Shown here: positions 48,570 to 61,300 of the stretch, piece by piece | Layout of the letters: each line of letters starts with the position of its first letter | Position numbering within the stretch: the first letter of the stretch is position 1 | Notes under the pieces: model-generated | The model's input: the letters and a program-made list of their open reading frames with translations, nothing else | What the model was told of the DNA's origin: nothing | Database searches by the model: none | Assembly: GCF_036417845.1 (NCBI RefSeq) | Contig: NC_089984.1 | Span: 3,224,001 to 3,288,000 of the forward strand | Source of the DNA: Apteryx mantelli | Lineage: Eukaryota; Chordata; Aves; Apterygiformes; Apterygidae | Length of the DNA stretch: 64,000 bases | Direction of reading: 5' to 3' | Program-made: the position numbers and the translations under genes

Positions 48570-49900
48570 AAGCCCCCCGTTTGAAACAGTGAAGAAAGAT
48601 TGGGAGGGCAGCGCCAGACCGCTTCCCGGTGCTCCCTCCTCCGCCAGCCACCGGCCGCTTCCCCGCGCCTCGCCGGCCACCGATCTCCGTCCCTCCCCTG
48701 GGCCCGAGGCAAACGCCGTCGCCCGCGCCTGCCTTCCCCCAGGCCGCCGCATGGGCCGCTCGCCCGCAGCTCCTAGGCCGGCAGCCGGCTCCGCGCACGG
48801 TGTAGGAGCCGCGGGCCGCGCCGCTGAGGGGCCGTTAACGGCGCCCCAACCCACTCCCCCTCGCGGGCGGAACCTTCGTGCTGGGCCGCGGAAGCCGGGC
48901 GGAGGACGGAAGCGAGGGACGCGGCCGCCGCTGAGCGAGGCGCCGAGGGGCCAAGCTGCCGCCGACCGCCGCCTTCCTCCCGTCCGGCCGCCGGGACCCG
49001 CCGGCTCGCGCGTCCGTGTGAGAGAGCGGGCGCGGAGGGGGGTGGGGAGCAGGAGCTAGTGTCCGCCCGCCGCCTACCGGCCCCGGCTCCCGCTCCGGCA
49101 CCTGCCAGGCCGCGGGAAGGTCACGGGCGGCGGGGCCGGCCCAGGCCGGCGCCCGCTTTCGCTTTCGCATCGCCGGCCGCCGCCGCGCGGCCCTGGCGTG
49201 TCGCTACCCCCGGCCTGCCCTCTCCTGGCGCGCGACCCTCTCCTTCCCCTGCCTGTAACGGCGGCGGCGCGAGCTTCCCCCGCCCCCCGGGCTGTAACGG
49301 CCGCGGCGCGAGCTCCCCCCCACACCCCGCGCTGTAACGGCCGCGGCGCGAGCTCCCCCCCACACCCCGCGCTGTAACGGCCGCGGCGCGAGCTCCCCCC
49401 CACACCCCGCGCTGTAACGGCCGCGGCGCGAGCTCCCCCCCACACCCCGCGCTGTAACGGCCGCGGCGCGAGCTTCCCCCCCCCCCCCCCCGGCCCCCAA
49501 GACTGTAACGGCCGCGGCGCGAGCTCCCCCCGGCTGTAACGGTTGCGGCGAGGCCCTTCCCCCCTCCCACTCCCCCCCCCCCCAGCCGCGCCGCGCCGCC
49601 CGGGGCGGCCGCGCTTGTCTCCCCCTGCCCCGGCCGTGCGGTCTCCGCCACCTCTGCGCGTCCTTGGCGCCGGGCGCCCCTCATCTCGGCGGCGGCGCCA
49701 GGCCTGCTCATCCGGGCGCGGGGCGCCGGCGGGAAGCGCGCGGAGGGGCGGCAGAAGCCGGTTCCCGTCAAGGCCCGACAGCCTCCAGCTGGCTGCGAGG
49801 CCGTAGCCGAAAGGGGCGTTTGCTCTTCTGCCACCTTCCTGCCCCTGCCCTGGCACCTGGCCTCCAGCCCAGGCCCCGGCCTGGCAGGCTGCAGGCCAGA
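48520..49900. promoter_or_regulatory. CpG island, likely ATAD1 promoter
   Basis: Dense CpG region 2.3-3.7 kb upstream of the first ATAD1 coding exon on the same strand. ATAD1 has a non-coding first exon in other vertebrates, and it should lie here. I cannot place its exact start or donor. It holds a tandem 40-base repeat, a CCGTTAACGG palindrome (48832-48841) and an ETS-like GGACGGAAGCG near 48904. Long open frames on both strands here are composition artefacts. Confidence 0.8.
49251..49546 (+). repeat. 40-bp GC-rich tandem repeat with TAACGG cores
   Basis: Eight units. Four copies (49291-49450) are identical 40-mers of the form GCTGTAACGG, then CCGCGGCGCG, then a C-rich half. The first and the last three are diverged or differ in length by C-tract changes. 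Each has TAACGG, at 49256, 49295, 49335, 49375, 49415, 49455, 49506 and 49537. TAACGG is the core Myb-family site. The 40-base period is not a multiple of three, so all frames of both strands carry repetitive spurious peptides. Confidence 0.9.
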
Positions 49901-51194
49901 GAACCGCAGGCACGAAACACGGGGAGAGGACCAGCACGCACCCTTTGGCGAGAGCGCCCTGGGATGGCGGAAGCACCCTGTAGTGTTCGTAGGTGCCAAA
50001 AAGGGTGGTCCCTCTCCTGCCCCTTCCCTTTTATCAGTTTGGGTGCTCATCAGACCCTTGGTGGCGTGATTCGTCTCACCAACCTTGCAGAAAAGTAATC
50101 CTTTTCTGGCTTTTTCCGCTAGGCTGGGGAGCTGAACTGGCTTGCCAAAAGGTGAGGGAGCATATTAAACAAGCACCGGAGCTGGCACAAGGGAAGCAGC
50201 GGGGAGTGCACAGTAGCAGCAGGGGTAGGATAGGGACAGCAAATGTTGTATCAGTTCAGTTCTCTTCTCTGATTCCACCCTTGGGTACTCTATAGCTAAT
50301 GGAAGGGCGAGTATTCCAACCAGGACTTTTTCAGCTATTATCTGTACTTACAGACTTGAAAATAAAGCATTTACTCTTGCTTTTAAGTGTTCAAGGAGAG
50401 CCAAGAAATTCTTACAAGTTACCTAACTTCCCTCTAGTCACACTACAGGAACAGAAGAGGAACCAGCACAGCTTCTCCATTTTTTGTTCGAAGTGTTGGT
50501 ATGCAGACAAGCAGAACTATATGAAAACAGCAACAATGAGCTATTCTAATGTATGATGAAAATGTAGTGGTAGCTGTACAGAACTGTAGTTTGGCATTCA
50601 GTTAACTGTCTTTGCCATTATTTCAGTGATCTATGTAGAGAAGAATGCTAAAATTAATTCATTGTAAACAACTTCAAAACATGTAGAAAGGCTTAAGAGT
50701 CTCTCTCTTCTATTAAAGCTTTTCTTACAATTAGCATTCAGGGCAAGGTTTGCAAAAGAAGTTTTTTTGAAGCTGTTTTCGTCAGTGAATATTTATCCCT
50801 TTTATTTTAACCAGTCAATTTTAAAAGATTATGCTGAATCAACTAGTTCTGGTTGGTTGCTTGGGCGCCTAAACGGAAAATTTTAACAAATTTCCAAGTA
50901 GAAACATTCCACAGAAACATTCTTAATGTACAGAAACATTCTTAATTTGTAAATTTTAAATACAGAACCAAAACTGTTTTAGCAGTCAATGGTGGAATAT
51001 CATAGCAAGCTCTTGAAGTCTTTTGACAAACATTTAATGGTGCTCCTTCTAATTCCAGTCTGCTGAATCCCTTTAAATCAAATCTATGGCATGGCATTAC
51101 TATTGCATTTATCTGAATATAGGGTCAACATAATATGACTGCCAGGCGAGAGAGAGGGAATTCAAGGATATTTTGGCTGTGGGTAGTCCAGCGT

Positions 51195-51234
51195 TTCCCT
51201 GGCTGACAGCTCAGTTTGGAGATCAGCCAGGGAA
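51195..51234. repeat. Perfect 12-bp inverted repeat
   Basis: Arms TTCCCTGGCTGA (51195-51206) and TCAGCCAGGGAA (51223-51234) with a 16-base loop. No known element recognised around it. Confidence 0.8.
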
Positions 51235-52131
51235 TGTCTGAAGCTGCCAAAGGAATTGTCGCTGATTTTGTCCTTGCCACAGAAAAATCTGGCAGTGAAT
51301 GAGTAGGGCTTTTGCGATTCTCAGACGGAGATCCTACCAGTTCAGTAGAAAGTAGACCGTCAAAAGAGGACTTCCATTTTTAATTCATTTTTGTATGTTT
51401 TATAAAGAGTTTTTCTTCACGTCCAGCAAGCTCCCTTAATTTGAAGGAGCTATACTTTCTGGTTTTGGCTCCTACAGTAGTCGGAGTTTTCCCTTGATAG
51501 CTGTGTGCCACATCCAGCATTTTCAATTTTCCAGGGATATTAATAGCTCAAAAGACTAGAGATATATTCTCTTAGATGCAGATTCCAACTCTTAACCTTG
51601 TCATACCCCAAAACAAGTCATAAATCTTTTTTGAATGTGGCACTTGGGTGCTTTTCTTTTAGGTTTCCTCTTAGGGAAAAGAATTCCATATTTACATAAT
51701 GTAGTTGTCTTTGTCTCCATGACTTAGCATTGTGAAGTCAATAATAGTCCTAAAATTTCAGCCTTAATGGGAATATAAACTTGGCACTGAAATAAAATAA
51801 TCTTTCTTAGTAAGGTATTGTAGAGCTGAAAGGAATGTAGATTTCTTGAGGGAAGACTGAAATCAGGACCTTTTTGAATTTATTCAATCGCAGAAGTAAG
51901 GCCTCAAAATATTACTGCCATTTGCTTTCCGCTTAAGAAAAATGGAAATGAAAGCACATCATCATATACTCGCTGCTGTGCATTTTAATCTTATCCAGTT
52001 TAATATTTTGGCATTGTGCTACTGTTGAGATCCTTCATGGTAAACTTTATGCCCGCTTTCTGCATGGAAAATAAGTTTTTATAAAACGGAGTTTAAATAT
52101 AAGGCAGACATTTTATCAGTTTTAATGACTT

Positions 52132-52159
52132 TTTCTTTCTTTCTTTCTTTCTTTCTTTC
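52132..52159 (+). repeat. (TTTC)7 microsatellite before the ATAD1 first coding exon
   Basis: Seven perfect TTTC units ending 26 bases before the exon (52186). They form part of the pyrimidine tract of the acceptor. Confidence 0.95.
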
Positions 52160-52199
52160 ATTCCATCCTGCATTTTTACATTTAGGATTGAGAGGCAAA

Positions 52200-52361
52200 A
52201 TGGTACATGCCGAAGCATTTTCACGTCCCCTGAGTCGGAACGAAGTGGTCGGTTTAATTTTTCGTTTAACAATATTTGGTGCCGTAACGTATTTTACCAT
52301 TAAGTGGATGGTAGATGCCATTGATCCAACCAGAAAGCAAAAAGTAGAAGCTCAGAAACAG
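52200..52361 (+). CDS. ATAD1: ATAD1 coding exon 1 (residues 1-54)
   Basis: The exon starts at 52186 after TTTAG, with ATG at 52200 in AAAATGG (A at -3, G at +4). Encodes [20 protein letters not shown] and the hydrophobic helix [18 protein letters not shown] that anchors the protein in the outer mitochondrial membrane, ending VEAQKQ. Donor GTAGGG. An open frame reading in from the intron upstream (from 52125) is not the true start. Confidence 0.97.
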
Positions 52362-55300
52362 GTAGGGTTTTAGTCATAAATATTTCTGTAAAATGCTATC
52401 TCATTAATTACTCTTTATACACAGAAATTTGTTAACTGAAAACTGGACTTGGAATAACCAGCAAAGGAATCAACAAAAGCATGTGGATGTGGAGAAATCA
52501 AAAAATGAGAGAGAGATGTTTTTTAGTAAATGTCAGGATCTACGCTTATTAGCATTTTCAGTACTTACATTTTATAATAAGTTGAAATGTCTAGCTTGCA
52601 GTGGTGAAAAACTGCTCAACTGCAGTGTGATGTTGCCCTGAAGTATCTGCAGGTGTGTGGTCCCCGTGTCTCTTCTGCTTCTGACAGCTTTGCTAAGCAG
52701 CAGTAGCATTAAATAATGCTCTCAGCAGTCTCTTGGATGCGTTTTAAAACCTTGAGCAGAAGCAACTTAATTCTGTGCTGCTTTTTCACAATTAGAGGTT
52801 AATGGCAAAAGCAGAGACTGTAGTTACTCGTGACAAAGAGGAACACTACTTTCCAGTTTCCTTTTTAAGAGTAGCATGCACCTTGCCTGCACCTTCCCCA
52901 GTAGAGGTCAAAATGCCCTGGAAAGAGGAGGGAAAAAAGTGAAAAGCCTCATCCCTTATATTGAACTAGAATGATTCATGGGAGTTAATGCTTTGAGAAA
53001 AAAGATGGGTGCATTTCAGAAAAAATGTTAAGTGTTTCCTTTGGAAAATGTTGAAACATTGCAACTTTTTTTCTGTTTTCTGGCTGACACAAATCAAACT
53101 TGATAGATTCAAGCAGCAGTTTTGAGCAACCTAACTCTGTTTTGGGGCGGAGGGGAGTTGTTTTTTAAATGAAATCCTTAGTTAAAAATTTGGCCCAGCT
53201 TGAAAGGTCAACTTTCACAATCTGTGCTAATGCCAACAGTTATATAAGAGATTGCAATATCCCAAAAGCATGTCAGACTTAACCACAAAAGTGAGTGTAA
53301 AGAGAAACTGAATTGTGAAAGTGTGTTGACACAACAAATGACTTTTCCTTTTAAATGGAGAGAAAGAAAGCACTGAATGCAGAGGAAAAAACTAACTTCT
53401 ATGCATTATATTTATTCTTTTTTTCTTAAAAATATATGGATCTCTCCTTGACACAGTCTTTTTTAGAATAACACAAATGGGATTTTCCTTAAAAATGTGT
53501 TTATGTTATTTGCAGGGTTGTGAATGAAGATAATATAGAAATGTGAAGGATCTCTAGAGTTAACTGTAATGACAAGGTCCAGGCTTTCCATCTGAATACT
53601 ATACAAAGTTTGTAGGAACTAATTGGCTTTAAGCATAATATATCTGTATCAGCTTTAGAAACTCTCACACAGCTTATGGAAGTGGTTCTGTACCGGATTT
53701 ACCTATATGTTAGCCCTGTTCTGGACAGCAAACTTAGTGTTTTAATGTTTGTTTTGATTGCTTTTCAGGTCACAATATTTGACTTGTAGATTTGGGGGGA
53801 TGAGGGGAGTTGGTATGACACTTATTTGATGGGAACTTAGACATGTGACTTAGTTTCACTCAAGTGACTAGTAAGTCATTAGGAAATAGCAGAGCCTTCT
53901 ACTTAAGAATGATTTAAGCTGTTTTCAAATGTGACTTACTGAGAAGCTTATGTTTCTAACTTTCAGACTCAAGATAGCAGCTCTTTAAAAGCTAATTTTT
54001 GAATTAGCTAACCAATTTCTTCTCCTAATTTTCTTGTTTTGTTTTGTTTTGTTTTGTTTTCTTCCTCCAGGCTGAAAAGCTAATGAAGCAGATTGGAGTG
54101 AAAAATGTCAAGCTTACTGAATATGAAATGAGCATTGCTGCACATCTCGTAGACCCACTTAGTATGCATGTAAGAGGCTGTTCTCTCTACAGTTGTCCCT
54201 GTTTCCTATAAGAGCACTTCAGGCATGGAAGATCTTGGTTTTGACTTTGGATGGTTTTATTTGTCATACATATGTATATGTGTGAAAATATACAGAAAGT
54301 ATTTCTGTCATTTGATACTAAAATTGCATCATTACAAACAGAGTGGGTTTTTTTAATCACTTAATTTGAGGCTTTACACTACTTCGAAGCTTTTTATGAG
54401 GCCTCCTTAAAAATCTGTGTATTTTTTTATTGGCAGGGACTATAAAGATCATTTCTAATACTGCTTTTCCATATCAGGTAACCTGGAGTGATATTGCCGG
54501 CTTGGATGATGTTATTACAGATTTGAAAGACACAGTCATTTTGCCCATCAAGAAGAAATATTTGTTTGAGAATTCCAGACTCTTACAACCACCAAAAGGT
54601 AGGAAGGAAATGTTACGGAGTTATGTATTGGTATTAAAAGAAAAAAAGTTATGATTACCTTAAAAAAAAAGGAAATGGGTTAACAGTTATCCAAAGTAAC
54701 AGGTAGGACTGATTGCAAGGGAAAATCCTCAAGGTCATGGTCCTCTTCCCTTGGTAAAAAAGTAAAATTCTAGTGAATAAGTTTCATCTTAATAATGAAG
54801 CAATAATTGTTCTTCAGTTATTGAAGTTACATTTTGTTTGTTGCATTAATCTATGTAGTCCATGTTTTTAACTGGATTTTAATATTGGACTTTTTTCTTT
54901 TTATACCTAATCTTGCCCTTTGGCTCAGGTGAGCTGTAACTCTGTTGTACAAATTAGAAATATTTGTACGCTTTGTTGGTATTTCTATTGTGTCATTGAA
55001 ACAAAAGTCATAAATATGAGCGCTCACTGTCAGCTAATCTTGCAGATATCTCTCTGTTCTAGTCCTAGAAATTCCAGTTGTTCAGGCAGACAGGGATATC
55101 AGTTTTATTCTGGAGATCCTTTGGCTTTCTCTGGAGTTTAGCTGGACAGTACTGAGGCAGGAAGGAAACTGGAGGGTGACATTAACTTTCCAATAGTAAA
55201 ACAGAAGTTGGAGTATCTCTACTGGAATGCCATGTTTGCTGTATGTCATTGAAAACAAGCAGAAATTGAACCTAAATTGTTGGACAAAATGCCAGAGTTT

Positions 55301-58300
55301 ATTGTTTTGCTGTGATCTTTGGAATTTTGTCTTCTGAAAATCCTCTGAATACTGTTAGTTACTACCTGTATCTATGACCATCTCTTCTTTGTTTCATGTA
55401 CTAAATCAAATAACTGAAGCACTTTTGTAGTTGCTTTAGTTTTTCCAGGCTACTTTCTGTTTAAGTCACAGATTGAAACTATCTGGAAAATTACTTTAAT
55501 GTCATGATCTAATAAGCTGAAGGAAAAAAAATATTATTTATTCATTTATTTTTAACCAGACTTTCCATGCAGAGCAAGGTTCCCAGTTTTATTAGTGTCT
55601 TACATCATGTGTTAATAGAAAGTCACTTCAGAGAGATTGTGTTGTTTGTGGTCATCAGTCACATTAAGAGAAAAAAAACCTCTAGTAATTCTCTGTTTCT
55701 GTCTTGTTTGAATTTTTTTTTCTTTAAATTGTTTTCTTTACATCTGTTAGAAAAGAACTAGTGTAAATTGTTTCAGCATGACAAGTTTGAAAAGAATATG
55801 AGATGTCATACTTTAAAAGTGGGTGGTTTATTTATGTGGGCTCCCTCTTTTTTCCTCTGGGATGTATTTTTTTAGCAAAGTTGAAACCGACTATAAAAAA
55901 GGCCTATCAAATGCTCATAGAAAATAAATAGGGATTTTTTCAATTTTATCTGAAGTTTACAGTCACAGAAATAGAGCAGTCATCTTTCAAACAAATGTCT
56001 CTCTTCGATTTGACTCTATCCATTTTTAGATATTCTTATTTTTATCTTATGATAAGGGTATCTTAAAAAACTCACATTAATGTGTTTGATTTGATGGAAC
56101 ACTGTGTACTTGTTTTCACATCTTTATACCAAAGCGTGTTTTGTGTACTGTGATGAGAGATCGTTAACACCATTGCTTTTTCAGGAGTACTTCTCTATGG
56201 CCCTCCTGGTTGTGGTAAAACACTGATCGCCAAAGCTACAGCAAAGGAAGCAGGTTGTCGATTTATTAATCTGCAGCCTTCGACGCTGACTGACAAATGG
56301 TATGGGGAGTCTCAAAAACTGGCTGCTGCTGTCTTCTCCCTTGCTATAAAGCTCCAACCGTCCATCATTTTTATTGATGAAATAGGTAAAAATCTATCTG
56401 CTTTGTAAGTAACTGTAACAAAGTAACATTAAACTGTAAGCTCAAGTTGATGGGTGTATTTATCTAGTGCCACCTGTTCTTTAAAAAGAATGATAATAGA
56501 ACCAGGTTTAGTCATATAAATAGTATAGAAAAGCAGTGATGACAAAATAGGAAAAATAGTGTACTGCTTTTTAGTGTCAATGGAGGAAATTACAGTAGAA
56601 AGGTTGCTGCTTATTTTTGGTTGGGCTAAGCTGGTTCTTGCAGAAAGCTCTTCTTCTTTAAAGGTAACTATCTATTCAGAAAATTCATCGCCAAATATAC
56701 TTCAACACTGAGTAGTTTTTGCCAAGAGGGAACGTAACAGAGAACAAAATGCGGGATTAGGAGAGCTCAGGAATGATAGTCTAATAAGACTGAAGAAATA
56801 GCAGGAAAACTTCAGTTAGGAAGACAGCAAAGGTGCCAGTTGTTCAGTGCATTTAGACTTGTCACATTACTGTTTAAGTTGCTGTGAACTTCAGTGAAAA
56901 TTGCTCGTTGTCCCTTAGCACTGGCACTTCTTAGAATTAGTCGTGCAGTTTGCAGAAATAGAATGTGTCGAGCTTTTACCCTCTCCCCATTTTCAGTTTA
57001 TGAAAAGGTTATTTTCTTAAGATGCTTTTTTCTTTCATACAGATATGAGAAATGTGGGTTTTTGCTGGCTGTTGGAATTTCTTTAGGCAACCACTAGCAA
57101 AGTTAGAGCTCTGCATAAGAGTGTAGAGTCTGCTTTATGTCAGTCCTGTTCAGGAGAACAGCAAGGTGCTTTGGTGTCTTCTAACTTGCCTTACGCTGAC
57201 TGTTCAAACTCCATGAGCAATTAAGGTGAAAGCTGAATTTTCGATGAATTCAGGAAAGTGAAAATTTGAAGCCCTTGCAATAAACACAAGATTTGGGACA
57301 ATTTCTTGTGATAGGTACCTACTTAAGTAATGTGACTGAAAAAAGTGTTTCAAAATGTAGTAAGATTCCACTTCCTTATCCTTTGTCATATATTTTTCAT
57401 TTGTTGACAGTGTTTATTAAAAAAGTATTCATAAGAGACAGAATAACATAGGTCTGCACATGAGAACTAAAACGGTGTACAGTTTCTATGGCTTGATTGA
57501 AAATAAACTTATTTACCGAATCCTTTAATACAGATTCCTTCTTACGAAGTCGCTCAAGTTCTGACCATGAAGCTACGGCTATGATGAAAGCTCAGTTCAT
57601 GAGTCTCTGGGATGGTCTGGACACCGATTATAATTGTCAGGTGAGTAGAAAGGACGACATGAAAAGTAACGTAATTCTTTTTTCTACGTCAGCATGCACT
57701 GCAGCATTTGGGAAAGGGTAGCATATTGCGTGTAGTAATTGCCAAGAGTTTGTCTCCCTGTTAATGTTAGTGATTACCAATGTATTATGGGAACGAGATG
57801 AATTATTGGATATTGTATCAATGGATCTTTCTGCTCTTGAGACTGTTTTTGGGGGGGGGTTTCTTGGGTGTTTTTGCTTGCTTTTTAATTTAAGAGGTAC
57901 TCTTTTCAGAAGTCTCTTAAGTCTGAAGAATACAGCTGTAAACTTTCAGCTGCCAAAATTAGGAATTTTAAACTCTGAAAAAAAATCTTGTCAACAATAT
58001 TTTTTCCAGGTGAAGTGAATCCTTGATTTCAGGAAGGGTATTGAAAGACCTGAGTATGTATCCTAGTTGCAGGGTTTTTTTCTCTTCCGAAAAGCAGTAG
58101 ACTAGCAAATTTCCTTTATTTCAGTTAATTTGAAAGGGTAGGAAAGCTGATTTTAGCAAAAGACAAATTCTGCTAAACGGAGCTGTGCTTCAGTTCTGTA
58201 TTCCTCCCTCTGCTTATCTTCCCCTTTCATTACCTCAATGGCAGTATTATATTTTGTGGGGAAAAAAAAATAGCTGCTGATGCTTAATAAAAAAACTCCA

Positions 58301-61300
58301 CGAATGAGGCAATTGACTCCAATCTAGGGTAGAACAAAAATACCTCTTGGTATGTTTCTGAGCTCTCACCTGAAGCAGTCTTTTCTAAGGCCTTTAAAAA
58401 GGGTGTTCATTCTCCAAATTTTAAGCTTTCAGCCTTTTTCTGCAAGTGTCAAGCAGAAGCATGTTTTGGGGGGAGGGGGTGTTTTTTCTGGTTTGGGGGT
58501 TTTGTTTGTTTGTTCGTTCGTTCTCCTTGATTTTAAAACTGGATGGTTGGTCATAGTTATTTCGTTTCTACCTAGTATCTGTGAATGACTGCTACAGTAG
58601 TCTCTGAATTAAATTTGGTACCTGAGAAGTAAAAATCTGTTTCTGTGAATGAGTTCAGATCCTCTGATGTACATCAGTTCTTTATAAAATTTGCTTTTCC
58701 TGCTCTCTTCAGCTTGTACTAAATACTTTTTTTCAGTTGATTTGGGGACCAATTAGAAGACATTCAAGATAGGTGCATAAGGGCTTTAAATCTGAATGTT
58801 TGCTTACTGTTATTAGGAAGCTAAGGGTATGAACGCTTAACTGGAAGTTAAGATGATCTTGCGAGCACACAGTCCTTCCAGGATTTGAATGTGTTATCTT
58901 TTTTCCAATATAGCGACAACTTCTTGGAGCAAGTCAAACTGTTCATTCCATGCAGTAAGATGATATGTGGTTTTATCCAGCTCTTGAGTTCAGTATACTA
59001 AGCCTGAACAAGTCGTTGTTGTCCCTTACTCATATGTCTCTGCATAGCAGGCGGTCACTGGAGTAAATAAAATACAATGCTAAGGGTTGGCTGAAGGCAC
59101 TGTGGTTTATTCAGGTTTCTTGGAGCGGGGGGGTGTTCAGCTGAAGAACTGAAGCTGTTTTGTTCCAATACCATATTTTTAGGCTCCTCCCTTAGATGCC
59201 ATTGCTCTTCAGGAAGTGTTTTTTAAACAGCGGTTTTGACGTTTCTGTATTGTCTCATTTTTGACAGGCAGCTCATTCGACTCTTCTGTTAATTACAAAT
59301 GTTCACTCGGGAGCTTTGGGTTGCTTGTTTGATTCTTGCCAAACAAATTTCTTTTGACTCAGGATTAAATTTGGCTTTTGTTACTGTGACAAGAATTCCA
59401 AATGTTAAGAGGAAATTGTAAATAAGTGTCGTAATGGATGTTATTTGTTCCTGTGTTGATTGCACCTGAAAAGTGTGTTCAGCTCTGTTGTCTGTGGGTG
59501 GGCTAAACCTGCCAAGGACACAATTTTGAGTCCAGAAGGAACTTCAGGCACGGTGCCTGGCAAAAAAGGCTGCGCCGCTTTGAGGGCCTGTTCAAGTCTG
59601 GAAGCGGTATATAGCTACATTCATTCCTTGGGGAGCCTGGGTTAGCAGAACCTGCAGACCGAGCCAGTTCTGGGCGGATTTCTCCTGAGTTCTGGGAAGG
59701 CTCCTCAGTTCCAGCAGTACAGAGGAAAAACATTTTGGATCCAACCCTGGCCCTGACACAGACCTCGGGGAAGCACAATATGGGTATAGTGATGTCTCTT
59801 TGCAAGAGGCAGCTCCGGCTCGGCCAAATCATTAGCATGTGTTCAACACCAGTCATTTGAGGCCCCGCAGGGAGCTTCTTCAGTGCATCTGCTGTTCGCC
59901 CCGGTACCTGCCTAGTTCCTCTATCTCCTTTGCCTTCAGTAAGGAAAAAGGAGAAGTAGGCTGAACATAAAGATTTCTTTAACTTCCCCAGAGACTGGCC
60001 TGTTACCCAGTTGATTCAGCAATCAAGGGAGCGCGGATGCAGCTTCAAACCATCTTTGCTGTCCCCTGCTTGATCTGTTGCGTGCAAGAGCGAAGAACTT
60101 GTGTGCGTGACTGCAACCAGAAGGAGCCTTGGTGGATTGCGGAGCCCTGGCTAAAAATGAGCCTTTGGGCTTGTTTGTGAAGCAATTTGCCACCATATAA
60201 TTAGGCCTCTAGGTGGCAGAGTCACTCTGATCCAGGAGATGCAACCTGGCTTGGGCACAGGCTGCTGAAGCTGCTAGAGCCGGTTGCGGAGCAGTGATCC
60301 GAAACAAAAGAACAGAAGTGTGTCAGGAAGCTGTATTGATAGGGTATTAATTTCTCTGGCATTATTCATTTTCTTGACTGATTATTTACACTGTACATAA
60401 CTTAAAATAACAAATAAGAACACAAGGCTGATGTGTACTAGAAATAAATTTGTTCTTAAACTAACAACTGGAATCCAGTCAGGTGAGGTAAATACTCTCC
60501 TTGTATTGAATTTGGCTTACACACGTCTAGTGCACTGCTGTTAAATCGCATCTTTTTTTAATATAGCACAGAAATGCAAAGTTTTTTCATACCTTAGCAA
60601 AACGTTTCCCTTCAAGGTCGTCCCATACTCAGTTCTCCGTAGGAACTAAACGGACATCACCAACACCTGTATAAAAAAAGTTTTGGGTTACTGCTTGTTG
60701 CTTGAACTTTGAAATTAGGCTCAGAAGGCTTCAGACTCGTGTGGTCTCTACCTGGGTGGTACTCTGTGGTACCAATACTTTCTTAAGCTGTCTGTTTAAA
60801 TCCAGTTGCCGAAATCAGTACCAAGAAGCCTTATGTAACTTCTTTAAATGTTAACGTGCTTGATAAAGTTTGGAAGAGTCACACGTTTGTTTTTGAAACT
60901 CCAGTACAGTGATGTTTTTAAAATCTGGTTTCAGGCTAACTAGTTCTCTCTGTTGCTATATACAGGTAATAGTGATGGGAGCTACCAACCGTCCTCAGGA
61001 TCTTGACTCTGCAATCATGAGAAGAATGCCGACTCGGTTTCACATCAACCAACCTGTAAGTCAGGCCCCCGTTGCTTAAACAATTTGGCTAGAGGTTGAG
61101 CACCTTATCAACCAGGAAACGTATGTCTCTGTTTCTCAGAGAAATAGAGATGGGGTACCGTTTTGATCTGTGTATAGGTTTTTTAGAAGTTTTTTTAGTA
61201 TCAGGACCAATTCCATAGCAGTGTTTTAGAAAACAGCATATTAAAAAACACAGAAATTTGGAGGTTGTGGCACTGTGAAATTAAGGGGCAGCTCACTTCT

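Larger units (their letters stand above)
49900..52185 (+). other. ATAD1: ATAD1 5' intron / upstream region
   Basis: Between the CpG island and the first coding exon. Holds a perfect 12-bp inverted repeat (51195-51234) and a (TTTC)7 tract (52132-52159) in the acceptor region. A possible 29-base non-coding exon (TTTTTCCGCTAG|..|GTGAGG, about 50123-50151) is visible but unproven. Confidence 0.6.

Noticed and set aside
48517-50050. Frames of 90-309 codons in the ATAD1 CpG island with repeating ARAAAVTARGV or SSRRGRYSAG peptides
   Set aside because: They come from the 40-bp tandem repeat and GC-rich flanks. All frames carry the same type of repeat, as expected from a period not divisible by three.
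50123-50151. 29-base exon between TTTTTCCGCTAG and GTGAGG as ATAD1 non-coding exon
   Set aside because: Splice motifs fit, but nothing else supports it, and short AG..GT pairs are frequent. Left as a possibility only.
52125-52199. Upstream ATG (MTFSFFLSFF...) as the ATAD1 start
   Set aside because: It lies in the intron, in the TTTC repeat before the acceptor at 52184-52185. The conserved start is MVHAEAF at 52200.
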